Assembly (NCBI RefSeq): GCF_025753855.1
Contig: NZ_JAOWPT010000002.1
Coordinates: 682,001-746,000, forward strand
From: Mesorhizobium sp. ZC-5
Lineage (GTDB): Bacteria > Pseudomonadota > Alphaproteobacteria > Rhizobiales > Rhizobiaceae
Direction of reading: 5' to 3'
DNA: 64,000 nt
The position numbers and the translations under genes are program-made. Position 1 is the stretch's first letter. The number at the start of each line of letters is the position of its first letter. Positions 50,948-60,123 of the stretch are shown here, piece after piece. The notes below the pieces were generated by a model. The model ran no database searches, was not told the DNA's origin, and saw nothing but the letters and a program-made list of their open reading frames with translations.

Positions 50948-50954
50948 TAGACAA
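50935..50954. promoter_or_regulatory. Probable PhnF operator
   Basis: TTGTATAGAGCAATAGACAA is a 20-bp imperfect palindrome (TTGTxTAxxGCxxTAxACAA). It lies just downstream of the predicted phnG start site and over the -35 of phnF, a position that would block both promoters. Confidence 0.55.
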
Positions 50955-50980
50955 ATATTAGCGAATGCGCAGGTGCCCCG

Positions 50981-51451
50981 ATGAAAATGGATCGACGACA
51001 GGAAAAGGACGTTGAAGCGGCACGCAGATCGGCCATGGCTGCGCTGGCGGCGGCACCGGCTGACGCACTGAAGCGGCTTTGCGACGAAGCGGGTCTGCCG
51101 GGCGATGCACAGTTGTTGCGCGGGCCAGAGACGGGCCTGGTGACTGTGCGCGGCCGCATCGGCGGGGGCGGCGCCCCATTCAACTTCGGCGAAGCGACGG
51201 TGACGCGCGCCACTGTCCGGCTCACAACCGGCGAAGTCGGTCATTCCTATGCGCTCGGACGCGACCGCGAAAAGGCGCGGCTTTCGGCGATCGCCGACGC
51301 GCTCTGGCAGGATCCCGTCCGCCGCAGCGAGATCGAAGAAAAGATCATCGAGCCGCTGCGGGTTGCGCAACGCGAAGCCGACGCCAGGAAGCGCGCCGAG
51401 ACGGCGGCCACCAGGGTCGATTTCTTCACCCTGGTACGCGGAGAGGACTGA
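50981..51451 (+). CDS. phnG: C-P lyase subunit PhnG
   Basis: A 156-residue subunit of the carbon-phosphorus lyase core complex (PhnGHIJ). The family's GLVTVRGRIGGGGAPFNFGEATVTRATVRL and GHSYALGRDREKARLSAIADAL are present. ATG at 50981 follows CAGGTGCCC. First gene of the operon, overlapping phnH by one base. Confidence 0.94.
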   Translation: MKMDRRQEKDVEAARRSAMAALAAAPADALKRLCDEAGLPGDAQLLRGPETGLVTVRGRIGGGGAPFNFGEATVTRATVRLTTGEVGHSYALGRDREKARLSAIADALWQDPVRRSEIEEKIIEPLRVAQREADARKRAETAATRVDFFTLVRGED

Positions 51452-52059
51452 TGGTTGAGGCAGAAACGATCGACGGCAGTTTCGCCAATCCGGTGTTCGA
51501 CGCGCAGTCTGTGTTCCGCGCCATCATGGATGCGATGGCGCGACCCGGTACGATCCAACCCATCGACGGCCTCGCCCGCCCGCCGGCGCCGCTTTCGCCG
51601 GTGGCCGGCGCCGTCGCCCTGACGCTGTGCGATCATGACACGCCGCTGTGGCTCGATCCCGCGTTGCAGGCCTCGCCGGCGGCGAAATCCTGGCTTGGCT
51701 TCCACACCGGTTCGCCGTGGGCCGGTACACCAGCCGACGCACATTTTGCCCTCGTCTCGAAACCGGCGGAACTCATCGCGCTCGAAAATTTTGCACAGGG
51801 CACGCAGGAATATCCGGACCGCTCCACGACCTTGATACTGCAGCTCGACAGCCTGGTTTCCGGTTCCGACCTTTTGCTCGAAGGTCCCGGTATCGAGAAG
51901 ATGGCGATGGCGGCGCCGACGCCGCTGCCGCGTCATTTCGTCGAGCAGTGGAAGCAGAATCGCGGCCGTTTTCCGCGCGGCGTCGACGTCATCCTGGCGG
52001 CGCCCGAAGGCATCGCCTGCCTGCCGCGCACCACCCGCATCAAGACCATGGAGGCCTGA
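51451..52059 (+). CDS. phnH: C-P lyase subunit PhnH
   Basis: A 202-residue PhnH: GSFANPVFDAQSVFRAIMDAMARPGTI near the start and LEGPGIE in the middle. The ATG at 51451 shares a base with the phnG stop, so a longer upstream reading is rejected. It binds PhnI and PhnG in the core complex. Confidence 0.94.
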   Translation: MVEAETIDGSFANPVFDAQSVFRAIMDAMARPGTIQPIDGLARPPAPLSPVAGAVALTLCDHDTPLWLDPALQASPAAKSWLGFHTGSPWAGTPADAHFALVSKPAELIALENFAQGTQEYPDRSTTLILQLDSLVSGSDLLLEGPGIEKMAMAAPTPLPRHFVEQWKQNRGRFPRGVDVILAAPEGIACLPRTTRIKTMEA

Positions 52060-52060
52060 C

Positions 52061-53170
52061 ATGTATGTGGCCGTCAAAGGCGGCGAAGCCGCCATCGAAA
52101 ATGCCCACCGGCTGCTTGCCGACCGACGCCGTGGCGACCGCAGCGTGCCGGCCTTGCGCATCGACCAGATCGTCGAGCAACTGGCGCTCGGCGTCGACCG
52201 CGTCATGGCGGAAGGCTCGCTCTACGACAGGGAACTGGCGGCATTGGCCATCGTGCAGTCACGCGGCGACCTCATCGAAGCGATCTTCCTGGTCCGTGCC
52301 TATCGCACCACGCTGCCGCGTTTCGGCTACACCAAACCGATCGATACCGCCGCAATGCAGGTCGAGCGCCGCGTTTCGGCCACCTACAAGGACCTGCCCG
52401 GCGGGCAACTGCTTGGGCCAACCTTCGACTACACGCACCGCCTGCTCGACCCGGAACTCGCGAACGGCGGTGACGCCGACGAACCGGCGCAGCGGGAAGC
52501 GCCATCCGAACGTATGGCGCGCGTCTCCGAAATTCTCGCCCATGAAGGGCTGATCGAGGCCGATGGCGAACTGCCGGACGATCACGTCACCGGCGACATA
52601 ACCCGCGAGCCGCTGGAGTTTCCGCTTGCGCGCGACATCCGCCTGCAGGCGCTGTCGCGCGGCGACGAGGGGTTCCTGCTGGCGCTCGGCTATTCGACCC
52701 AGCGCGGCTACGGCCGCAGCCACCCTTTCGTCGGTGAGGTCAGGATCGGCGAGGTCGAGCTGGAACTCGACGTGCCGGAGCTGCCATTCGCGGTGCCGCT
52801 CGGCCGCATCCGCGTCACCGAATGCCAGATGGTCAACCAGTTCAAGGGCTCGGCCAAGGTGCCGCCGCAATTCACCCGCGGCTACGGGCTGGTGTTCGGC
52901 CAGTCGGAGCGCAAGGCGATGGCGATGTCGCTGTGCGACCGGGCGCTGCGCACCCGTGAAATGGGTGGGGACATCACCGCCGCCGCGCAGGACGAGGAGT
53001 TCGTCATCTCGCACGCCGACAACGTCCAGGCGACCGGTTTCGTCGAGCACCTGAAGCTGCCGCATTACGTCGACTTCCAGGCCGAATTGGACCTGGTGCG
53101 CCGCATGCGCGCCGAGCACGACGCGCGGGAGAATGCCGGCGCGGCGGAAACGCGGGAGGCTGCGGAATGA
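52061..53170 (+). CDS. phnI: C-P lyase subunit PhnI
   Basis: A 369-residue PhnI, the usual length. It starts with YVAVKGGEAAIENAHRLL and contains LQALSRGDEGFLLALGYSTQRGYGRSHPFVGEVR. PhnI displaces adenine from ATP with the phosphonate to form the ribose-triphosphate phosphonate. It starts 1 bp after phnH and overlaps phnJ by 4 bp. Confidence 0.95.
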   Translation: MYVAVKGGEAAIENAHRLLADRRRGDRSVPALRIDQIVEQLALGVDRVMAEGSLYDRELAALAIVQSRGDLIEAIFLVRAYRTTLPRFGYTKPIDTAAMQVERRVSATYKDLPGGQLLGPTFDYTHRLLDPELANGGDADEPAQREAPSERMARVSEILAHEGLIEADGELPDDHVTGDITREPLEFPLARDIRLQALSRGDEGFLLALGYSTQRGYGRSHPFVGEVRIGEVELELDVPELPFAVPLGRIRVTECQMVNQFKGSAKVPPQFTRGYGLVFGQSERKAMAMSLCDRALRTREMGGDITAAAQDEEFVISHADNVQATGFVEHLKLPHYVDFQAELDLVRRMRAEHDARENAGAAETREAAE

Positions 53171-54168
53171 ACATCCAGGCAAAAGACATCGCCACCTACA
53201 ACTTCGCCTATCTCGACGAGCAGACCAAGCGCATGATCCGCCGGGCGATCCTGAAGGGCATCGCCATACCCGGCTACCAGGTGCCGTTTGCGAGCCGCGA
53301 AATGCCGATGCCCTATGGCTGGGGGACGGGCGGCGTGCAGGTCACCGCATCGATCATCGGCCCGAACGACGTGCTGAAGGTCATCGACCAGGGCGCCGAC
53401 GACACCACCAACGCCGTCTCCATCCGAGCCTTCTTCAAAAAGGTCGCCGATGTCGCGGTGACGACCGAGACCGCCAAGGCAACGATCATCCAGACCCGCC
53501 ACCGCATTCCGGAGCATCCGCTGACCGAGGGCCAGACGCTGGTTTACCAGGTGCCGATCCCCGAGCCGCTGCGCTTCCTCGAGCCGCGCGAGACCGAAAC
53601 GCGCAAGATGCATGCGCTGGAGGAATACGGCCTGATGCATGTGAAGCTCTACGAGGACATTGCCAGGCACGGCCGCATCGCCACCACCTATGCCTATCCG
53701 GTGAAGGTCGAGGGGCGCTACGTGATGGACCCGTCGCCGACGCCGAAATTCGACAATCCGAAGATGCATATGTCGCCGGCCTTGCAATTGTTCGGGGCCG
53801 GCCGCGAAAAGCGCATCTACGCGGTGCCGCCGTTCACCGAGGTGGTCAGCCTCGATTTCGAGGATCATCCCTTCGAGGTGCAGACCTTCGACCAGCCCTG
53901 CGCGCTCTGCGGCGCCGAGCAGGTCTATCTCGACGAGGTCATCCTCGACGACCATGGCGGCCACATGTTCGTCTGCTCCGACACCGACCATTGCGAGAAA
54001 CGGCGGGAAGATGGGCATGTTGGGTATCTGGCGGCGGAAGCGCCCACCTCCCCCTTGAGGGGAGGTCGCGCCGAAGGCGCGGGTGGGGGTAACCCGCCCT
54101 CCGATTCACCCCCACCCCTAACCCCTCCCCTCAAGGAGGAGGGGAATTCTGGCAGCGAGGGAAAATGA
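53167..54168 (+). CDS. phnJ: C-P lyase PhnJ with a repeat-derived C-terminal tail
   Basis: A 333-residue radical-SAM enzyme that breaks the C-P bond. The four cysteines Cys245, 248, 270 and 276 (C-x2-C-x21-C-x5-C) match those of E. coli PhnJ exactly in spacing. E. coli PhnJ has 281 residues; here the native sequence ends near GYLAAEA (about 292) and the last 40 residues come from a palindromic repeat at 54044-54146 (TSPLRGGRAEGAGGGN...). The repeat keeps the ATGA overlap with phnK, so translation coupling is retained. Confidence 0.95.
   Translation: MNIQAKDIATYNFAYLDEQTKRMIRRAILKGIAIPGYQVPFASREMPMPYGWGTGGVQVTASIIGPNDVLKVIDQGADDTTNAVSIRAFFKKVADVAVTTETAKATIIQTRHRIPEHPLTEGQTLVYQVPIPEPLRFLEPRETETRKMHALEEYGLMHVKLYEDIARHGRIATTYAYPVKVEGRYVMDPSPTPKFDNPKMHMSPALQLFGAGREKRIYAVPPFTEVVSLDFEDHPFEVQTFDQPCALCGAEQVYLDEVILDDHGGHMFVCSDTDHCEKRREDGHVGYLAAEAPTSPLRGGRAEGAGGGNPPSDSPPPLTPPLKEEGNSGSEGK
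54044..54146. repeat. Paired palindromic repeat, family A copy 3, at the phnJ end
   Basis: CCACCTCCCCCTTGAGGGGA (54044-54063) with its GCGGGTGGGGG sub-arm faces CACCCCTAACCCCTCCCCTC with AAGGAGGAGG (about 54114-54145). The left arm is almost identical to the one inside hrpB. It lies within the phnJ reading frame. Confidence 0.88.
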
Positions 54169-54944
54169 TGAGCGACGAACCTCTCCTCCGCGTCTCCTCG
54201 CTGTCGAAATTCTACGGCTCCCGCGTCGGCTGCGAGGAGATCTCGTTCGATCTGTGGCCGGGCGAAGTGCTGGCGGTGGTGGGCGAATCCGGCTCCGGCA
54301 AGACGACGCTGCTCAACTGCCTGTCGACGCGGCTTTTGCCGACCTCCGGCACCGCTTCGTATCGCATGCGCGACGAAACCTGGCGCGACCTCTACCGCAT
54401 GAGCGAGGCCGAGCGCCGCTTCCTGATGCGCACCGACTGGGGTTTCGTCCACCAGAACCCTGCCGACGGCCTGCGCATGACGGTGTCGGCCGGCGCCAAT
54501 GTCGGCGAGCGGCTGATGGCCATCGGCGACCGTCACTACGGCAACATCCGCGCCTCGGCTGTCGATTGGCTCGGCCGCGTCGAGATCGACGAGGACCGGA
54601 TCGATGATGAGCCGCGCGCCTTTTCCGGCGGCATGCGCCAGCGCCTGCAGATCGCCCGCAACCTGGTTACCAGTCCGCGCCTCGTCTTCATGGACGAGCC
54701 GACCGGCGGCCTCGACGTTTCGGTGCAGGCGCGCCTGCTCGACCTGCTGCGCGGGCTGGTCACCGACCTCGGCCTAGCCGCGATCGTCGTCACCCACGAC
54801 CTCGCCGTGGCGCGGTTGCTGTCGCAGCGGATGATGGTGATGAAGGACGGCCGCGTCGTCGAGACCGGCCTTACCGACCGCGTGCTCGACGATCCGCGCG
54901 CGCCGTACACGCAGCTTCTCGTTTCTTCGATCTTGCAGGTGTGA
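54165..54944 (+). CDS. phnK: Phosphonate C-P lyase ATP-binding protein PhnK
   Basis: A 259-residue ABC-type ATPase without a partner permease: GESGSGKTT, SGGMRQRLQIARNLV, LVFMDEPTGGLDVS and VTHDLAV. PhnK docks on the PhnGHIJ core near PhnJ. ATG at 54165 overlaps the phnJ stop. Confidence 0.95.
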   Translation: MMSDEPLLRVSSLSKFYGSRVGCEEISFDLWPGEVLAVVGESGSGKTTLLNCLSTRLLPTSGTASYRMRDETWRDLYRMSEAERRFLMRTDWGFVHQNPADGLRMTVSAGANVGERLMAIGDRHYGNIRASAVDWLGRVEIDEDRIDDEPRAFSGGMRQRLQIARNLVTSPRLVFMDEPTGGLDVSVQARLLDLLRGLVTDLGLAAIVVTHDLAVARLLSQRMMVMKDGRVVETGLTDRVLDDPRAPYTQLLVSSILQV

Positions 54945-55654
54945 TGATGCCCACCCCCCTTGTCGTCTCGGAAGTCGAGAAAAGCTTCACCATGCATCTG
55001 CGCGACGGCATCCGGCTGCCGGTGGTCGCCGGCGTGTCATTCTCGGTCAAGGCTGGCGAATGCGCGGTGCTCGGCGGACCGTCGGGTGCCGGCAAGAGCT
55101 CGATCCTGAAGATGGTCTACGGCAATTATGCCGTCGACCAAGGCCAGATCATCGTCGAGCATGGCGAACAGCTCATCGACCTCGCCAGCGCCAGTCCGCG
55201 CACGGTGCTGCAGATCCGCCGCGACACCATCGGCTATGTCAGCCAGTTCCTGCGTACCGTGCCGCGAGTGTCCGCGCTCGATGTCGTCGCCGAACCGCTG
55301 GTGGCGCGGGGCGAGGCGCGCAATTCCGCACGCGACCGCGCCGGAGAATTGCTGAGCCGGCTCAATCTGCCTGAAAAGCTCTGGTCGCTGCCGCCGGCGA
55401 CCTTCTCCGGTGGCGAGCAGCAGCGCGTCAACATCGCGCGCGGCTTCATCACCGAGCACCCGGTCCTGCTGCTCGATGAGCCGACTGCCTCGCTCGACGC
55501 CAAGAACCGCGAGGTGGTGATCGGCCTGATCGCCGAGAAAAAACAGGCGGGCGTCGCGCTGCTCGGCATCTTCCACGATGCCGACGTGCGCGAAGCGGTC
55601 GCCGACCGCATCATCGACGTCACCGAATTCGCCGCCGGAAAGCTCGCCGCATGA
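54941..55654 (+). CDS. phnL: Phosphonate C-P lyase ATP-binding protein PhnL
   Basis: A 237-residue ATPase: [39 protein letters not shown], and the PhnL-typical [19 protein letters not shown]. It works with PhnK on the lyase core and is not a membrane importer. It overlaps phnK and the next gene by 4 bp each. Confidence 0.95.
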   Translation: MMMPTPLVVSEVEKSFTMHLRDGIRLPVVAGVSFSVKAGECAVLGGPSGAGKSSILKMVYGNYAVDQGQIIVEHGEQLIDLASASPRTVLQIRRDTIGYVSQFLRTVPRVSALDVVAEPLVARGEARNSARDRAGELLSRLNLPEKLWSLPPATFSGGEQQRVNIARGFITEHPVLLLDEPTASLDAKNREVVIGLIAEKKQAGVALLGIFHDADVREAVADRIIDVTEFAAGKLAA

Positions 55655-56268
55655 GCCGGCAACTTTCGGAACAGCCATTTATCCACTCGACCGCCGAAGT
55701 GAGCGGATCGACGCTCGGCCGTTATACCGAGATCGCCGACCGCTGCCGCGTGCACGAGACGGTGCTCGGCGACTATTCCTACATGATGCAGGATTGCGGC
55801 GTCTGGTGCGTCGACATCGGCAAGTTCGCCAATATCGCGGCAAGCGTCCGCATCAACGCCACCAACCACCCGACCTGGCGGCCGACGCTGCACCATTTCA
55901 CCTATCGCGCGTCGGACTACTGGGACGACGCCGAGCACGAGACCGAGTTCTTCGAGTGGCGTCGCGGCAACAAGGTGACCATCGGCCACGATACCTGGCT
56001 CGGCCACGGCTCCACGATCCTGCCCGGCGTCACCGTCGGCGATGGCGCGGCGGTCGGAGCGGGAGCGGTGGTGTCGAAGGATGTGGCGCCCTACACGATC
56101 GTCGGCGGCGTGCCGGCAAAACCGATCCGCGAGCGCTTCGACCGCCGCACGGCGGAGCGTTACCAGGCATTGGCCTGGTGGGACTGGGACCACGCCAGGC
56201 TGCGCGCCGCGCTTGAAGACTTCCGTGCTCTCGAGGCGGAAGCGTTCCTGGAAAAGCACGGCGGCTGA
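55651..56268 (+). CDS. Hexapeptide-repeat acetyltransferase of phosphonate operons
   Basis: A 205-residue left-handed beta-helix protein: repeated I/V-G hexads ([33 protein letters not shown]), [10 protein letters not shown] with the catalytic His near 72, and [33 protein letters not shown]. It fits the phosphonate-linked transferase family found with phn genes. An aminophosphonate acetylase role, similar to that of PhnO, is possible but not shown. Last gene of the phn unit; no phnM or phnN follows. Confidence 0.9.
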   Translation: MSRQLSEQPFIHSTAEVSGSTLGRYTEIADRCRVHETVLGDYSYMMQDCGVWCVDIGKFANIAASVRINATNHPTWRPTLHHFTYRASDYWDDAEHETEFFEWRRGNKVTIGHDTWLGHGSTILPGVTVGDGAAVGAGAVVSKDVAPYTIVGGVPAKPIRERFDRRTAERYQALAWWDWDHARLRAALEDFRALEAEAFLEKHGG

Positions 56269-56344
56269 ACGTGAATGCAAAAGGCCGCCGAGCAAGGCGA
56301 GCAGGCAGCGCTTGGCAGCTGACTCCGTCTCCAGAACGAGCCAG

Positions 56345-57097
56345 TCAGATGGCCAGATATTGATTTCGCAGTTCGACGTCCTCCAGGACGGCGCTAGCAG
56401 GCCCGTCGAAGACGATATGACCCATGTCGAGGATCAGCGCGCGGTTCGCCAGTTGCAGTGCCGCCACCGCGTTCTGCTCGACGATGATCGTCGTGATGCC
56501 GAGTTGTTTGATCTCGCGCACGATGCGCTCGATTTCCTGCACGATCACCGGCGCCAGTCCCTCATAGGGTTCGTCGAGCAGCAGAAGCTTGATGTCGCGC
56601 GCCAGAGCACGCGCCACCGCAAGCATCTGCTGCTCGCCCCCTGACAGCGTCACGCCTTCCTGCTTGCGTCGTTCGGCAAGCCTGGGGAAATGCGCATAGA
56701 TCTGCTCCAGGCCCCAGCCCTTCGGCTCGGCGATCCGCGCCAGCTGGAGGTTTTCCTCGACCGTCAGCCCGGGTATGATGCGGCGGTCCTCCTGCACGAG
56801 CTGGATGCCTTTCTGCGCCGCCTGGAAATCCTTGAGCTTGTGGATCGGCTCGCCATTGAGCCAGATTTCGCCGCGCTTCAGTTCGGGATCGAGCGCGCGC
56901 GCCAGCGTGCGCAGCGTCGAGGTCTTGCCGGCGCCGTTGCGGCCCAGCAGCGCAACGACGTCACCCTCGGCGACGTCGAAAGAGACGCCCTGAACTATGT
57001 AGCTCTCGCCGTAGAAGGCATGGATGTCGCGCACGCTGAAATAGGCCGGAGCCGCCTCCGCGGCCTTCACGTCGGGCATGGCCATCGCGTTCATCAA
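56345..57097 (-). CDS. livF: Branched-chain amino acid-type ABC ATPase LivF
   Basis: A 250-residue ATPase: GRNGAGKTS, LSGGEQQMLAVARAL, LLLDEPYEGLAPV, VEQNAV; the Ala-Pro after the Walker B region and the Glu-Gln-Asn switch are LivF features. It overlaps livG by 4 bp and is the last gene of the five-gene importer unit. Confidence 0.93.
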   Translation of the reverse strand: MMNAMAMPDVKAAEAAPAYFSVRDIHAFYGESYIVQGVSFDVAEGDVVALLGRNGAGKTSTLRTLARALDPELKRGEIWLNGEPIHKLKDFQAAQKGIQLVQEDRRIIPGLTVEENLQLARIAEPKGWGLEQIYAHFPRLAERRKQEGVTLSGGEQQMLAVARALARDIKLLLLDEPYEGLAPVIVQEIERIVREIKQLGITTIIVEQNAVAALQLANRALILDMGHIVFDGPASAVLEDVELRNQYLAI

Positions 57098-57858
57098 TGC
57101 GCTCCCCCCAGATAGGCTTCCTGCACCTTCGGATTGCCCCTCACCTCGTCGGGAGGACCATCGGCAATGATGCGGCCTTGTGCAAGCACGGTGATGCGGT
57201 CGGCGAGCGAGAACACCACATGCATATCGTGCTCGATGATGACCTTGGTCATGCCGCGTCCCTTGAATTTCTTCAGGAGGTCGATGGTCGAATTGGTGTC
57301 GTGGCGCGACATGCCGGCTGTCGGCTCGTCGAGCAACAGCAGGCGCGGGTTCTGCACCAGACCCATGGCCAGCTCCAGCCGCCGCTTGTCGCCGCGCGAC
57401 AGGCTGGCGGCGATGGCGTCCTTCTGGCCGGCGAGGCCGACATCCTCGAGCCAGTGCAGCGCCATGTCGCGGATGTCGGTGCGCTTCTCGACCGACTGCA
57501 TGGCGTTCAGCCGGAATGCCCCGTCGCGCTTGGCGAAGGCCGGCACCATGACGTTCTGCAACAGCGTCAGGTCGGGAAATATCTCCGGCGTCTGGAAGAC
57601 GCGGACGACGCCCATCTGGTTGATCTCGTGCGGCTGCTTGCCGGTGATGACCTGGCCGTCGAAGACCACCGCGCCGGTGTCCGGCGCCAGCCGCCCGATG
57701 CAGACATTCAGGAGCGTCGACTTGCCGGCGCCATTCGGACCGATGATGGCGTGGATGGTGCCTTCCTCGACCTGCAGGTCGACGTCGGAGAGCGCGTGCA
57801 GCCCGCCGAAGCTCTTGTGCACGTCGGCAACGTGGAGGACGACGTTGCGTGTCGGCAT
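57094..57858 (-). CDS. livG: Branched-chain amino acid-type ABC ATPase LivG
   Basis: A 254-residue ATPase: [33 protein letters not shown] and EHDMHVVF, the LivG version of each motif. The usual LSGG signature is LSRG here, as in several urea- and amide-type systems. Pairs with LivF below the permeases. Confidence 0.93.
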   Translation of the reverse strand: MPTRNVVLHVADVHKSFGGLHALSDVDLQVEEGTIHAIIGPNGAGKSTLLNVCIGRLAPDTGAVVFDGQVITGKQPHEINQMGVVRVFQTPEIFPDLTLLQNVMVPAFAKRDGAFRLNAMQSVEKRTDIRDMALHWLEDVGLAGQKDAIAASLSRGDKRRLELAMGLVQNPRLLLLDEPTAGMSRHDTNSTIDLLKKFKGRGMTKVIIEHDMHVVFSLADRITVLAQGRIIADGPPDEVRGNPKVQEAYLGGAH

Positions 57859-57862
57859 GGCT

Positions 57863-59014
57863 CTACTCCGCCGGTTGGGTTTGCGCGACCGGCATCGCGT
57901 CGCGATTGCCGGGCCGGCGGTTAAACAGGTTCCAGATGCGGCGCAGGCCTTCCATGATGCCGCCTGGCAGGAAAATGACGATCAGCATGAAGACGACGCC
58001 GAGCGTCAGGTTCCAGCCGTCGCCGACGAAGAGTGACAGGAAGGATACGATGGGGTTCTCGATCGAATTCGGCAGGAAGCCCAGGACGCCGTGCAGCGCG
58101 TGATCGTCGAAGGACGAGAAGATGTTCTCGAAATATTTGATCACCGCAGCCCCGAGCACCGGCCCGACCAGCGTGCCGACGCCGCCGAGGATGGTCATCA
58201 ACACGACCTCGCCCGAGGCCGTCCACTGCATCCGCTCGGCGCCGACCAGCGGGTCGGTTGCCGCCATCAGGCCGCCTGCCAGGCCCGCATACATTCCGGA
58301 AATGACGAAGGCTGCAAGCAGGTAGGGTCGCGTGTTGAAGCCGGTATAGCGCATCCGGTTCTGGTTCGACTTGATCGCCCGCAGCATCATGCCGAAGGGC
58401 GAGCGGAAGATGCGCATGGCGATGTAGAAGCAGACGATCAGCGTTATTGCGCAGAGATAGAAGCCGGCATAGCCGCCGCCGCTGATGGGGAGGCCGAACA
58501 GATCGACGCGGGGCAGACCGGCGGACGGCTCGAAAAACAGTCCGTCGACGACGCGAGGGTCGTTGAGTGTGAGTTGCAGGCCGGTCTCGCCATTGGTCAG
58601 CGGCGTCAGTACCGAATAGGCGAGATTGTAGCACATCTGGGCGAAGGCGAGGGTCAGGATCGAGAAATAGATGCCCGAGCGCCTGAGGCAGACATAGCCG
58701 ACGACGACCGCGAAGGCGGCGGCGAAGAACACCGCCATGACGATCGCCGGAATGGCGTTCATGGTGAACAGCTTGAACGACCAGACCGCGGCGTAGGAGC
58801 CGACGCCGAGGAAGGCGGCGTGGCCGAACGACAGATAGCCTGTCAGACCGAACAGGATGTTGAAGCCGATGGCGAAGATGCCGAAGATGCAGAACTTCTG
58901 CATCAGCGCCGGATAGGCCGCGCCGATCGGCTCGAGCAGGATCGGCAGGCAGAGGATGACGGCCGAGAACCCGGCCAGGAGCATCCAGTCGTTGCGGGCG
59001 GGATTGTTGAACAC
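57863..59014 (-). CDS. livM: Branched-chain amino acid-type ABC permease LivM
   Basis: A 383-residue membrane protein with about ten helices and LivM signatures [27 protein letters not shown] and [24 protein letters not shown], then a GRGPLVGA-like [13 protein letters not shown]. The C-terminus is polar. It lies 3 bp after livH. Confidence 0.93.
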   Translation of the reverse strand: MFNNPARNDWMLLAGFSAVILCLPILLEPIGAAYPALMQKFCIFGIFAIGFNILFGLTGYLSFGHAAFLGVGSYAAVWSFKLFTMNAIPAIVMAVFFAAAFAVVVGYVCLRRSGIYFSILTLAFAQMCYNLAYSVLTPLTNGETGLQLTLNDPRVVDGLFFEPSAGLPRVDLFGLPISGGGYAGFYLCAITLIVCFYIAMRIFRSPFGMMLRAIKSNQNRMRYTGFNTRPYLLAAFVISGMYAGLAGGLMAATDPLVGAERMQWTASGEVVLMTILGGVGTLVGPVLGAAVIKYFENIFSSFDDHALHGVLGFLPNSIENPIVSFLSLFVGDGWNLTLGVVFMLIVIFLPGGIMEGLRRIWNLFNRRPGNRDAMPVAQTQPAE

Positions 59015-59017
59015 CGG

Positions 59018-60043
59018 TCAGTCCTCCATCACGCCCTTGCGGCCGAGCAGTCCGCGCGGCAGCGTCAGCAGGATCACCACCGCGACGAGGTAGATGATGA
59101 CGTGGTCGATGCCCGGCACCAGCGACTTGATCTCGTTCATCGAGGCGAACGACTGCAATATGCCGAGCAGGAAGCCCGCCGCCACCGCGCCGCCGAGCGA
59201 GCCCATGCCGCCGACGACAACCACGACGAAGGACAGCACCAGGAACTCCATGCCCATGTGGTAGTCGGGCGGCAGGATCGGCGTGTACATCACGCCGGCG
59301 ACGCCGGCGACCACCGCCGCCAGCCCGAACACCACCGTGAAGCGACGCTCGATGTCGATGCCGAGAAAGCCGACCGTCTGGCGATCATGCATGCCGGCGC
59401 GCACGACCATGCCGTAGGTGGTGAATTGCAGGAAGGCGAACACCGCGCCGATCACGCCAAGCGAGAACAGCAGATAGACGATGCGCCACCAGGGATAGGC
59501 GAGCGTCTGGCCCATGCCGAGGATCTGGCCGACATAGACCGTGCCGGCGAAGGCGTCGGGCGCCGGCTGCGGGATCGGATTGGCGCCGAAGAAGTGCTTG
59601 ATGATCTCCTGGATGACGATCGCCAGTCCGAACGTCACCAGGATCTGGTCGGCGTGCGGGCGCTTGTAGAAGTGGCGGATCAGCCCGCGTTCCATGGCGA
59701 TGCCGAGGAGAAGCATCACCGGAATGGCGAGCATGATCGACGCTGGAACCGAATAATCGTTGAGGAAGACGCCGAAGTCGCCGAGCCAGGCCTCGACATA
59801 GGGCGTACGGGTCTCGAGCGGGCTGCCCCAGGCGGTCGTCTTCTCCGGGTCGACGACGACGCTCTCGAGGTTGAGCAGCTTGTTGAAGGTGACGGCGCAG
59901 AAGGCACCCAGCATGAACAGTGCGCCATGCGCGAAATTCACCACGCCGAGCGTGCCGAAGACGAGCGTCAGCCCGAGCGCGATCAGCGCATAGGCGCCAC
60001 CCTTGTCGAGGCCGTTCAATATTTGCAGCAGAATCGCGTCCAT
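59018..60043 (-). CDS. livH: Branched-chain amino acid-type ABC permease LivH
   Basis: A 341-residue permease: LNGLDKGGAYALIALGLTLVFGTLGVVNFAHGALFMLGA is the LivH N-terminus, and GGMGSLGGAVAAGFLLG the late motif. Residues about 60-95 (between the first two helices) form a longer polar loop than in E. coli LivH. It should pair with LivM. Confidence 0.93.
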   Translation of the reverse strand: MDAILLQILNGLDKGGAYALIALGLTLVFGTLGVVNFAHGALFMLGAFCAVTFNKLLNLESVVVDPEKTTAWGSPLETRTPYVEAWLGDFGVFLNDYSVPASIMLAIPVMLLLGIAMERGLIRHFYKRPHADQILVTFGLAIVIQEIIKHFFGANPIPQPAPDAFAGTVYVGQILGMGQTLAYPWWRIVYLLFSLGVIGAVFAFLQFTTYGMVVRAGMHDRQTVGFLGIDIERRFTVVFGLAAVVAGVAGVMYTPILPPDYHMGMEFLVLSFVVVVVGGMGSLGGAVAAGFLLGILQSFASMNEIKSLVPGIDHVIIYLVAVVILLTLPRGLLGRKGVMED

Positions 60044-60082
60044 TTTCGCCTGCGGAATTTTCCTGATCTCAGAATGAAAGGA

Positions 60083-60106
60083 CCGGCCGCCGAGGAGGGC
60101 GGCCGG
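60083..60106 (-). terminator. Hairpin between the binding-protein gene and livH
   Basis: CCGGCCGCC, GAGGAG and GGCGGCCGG make a 9-bp stem; on the minus strand it is followed only by TCCTTTC. It may be a partial terminator or an mRNA end-protecting stem that makes the binding protein more abundant than the permease. Confidence 0.5.
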
Positions 60107-60123
60107 CCAAACAGGCCATCAGA

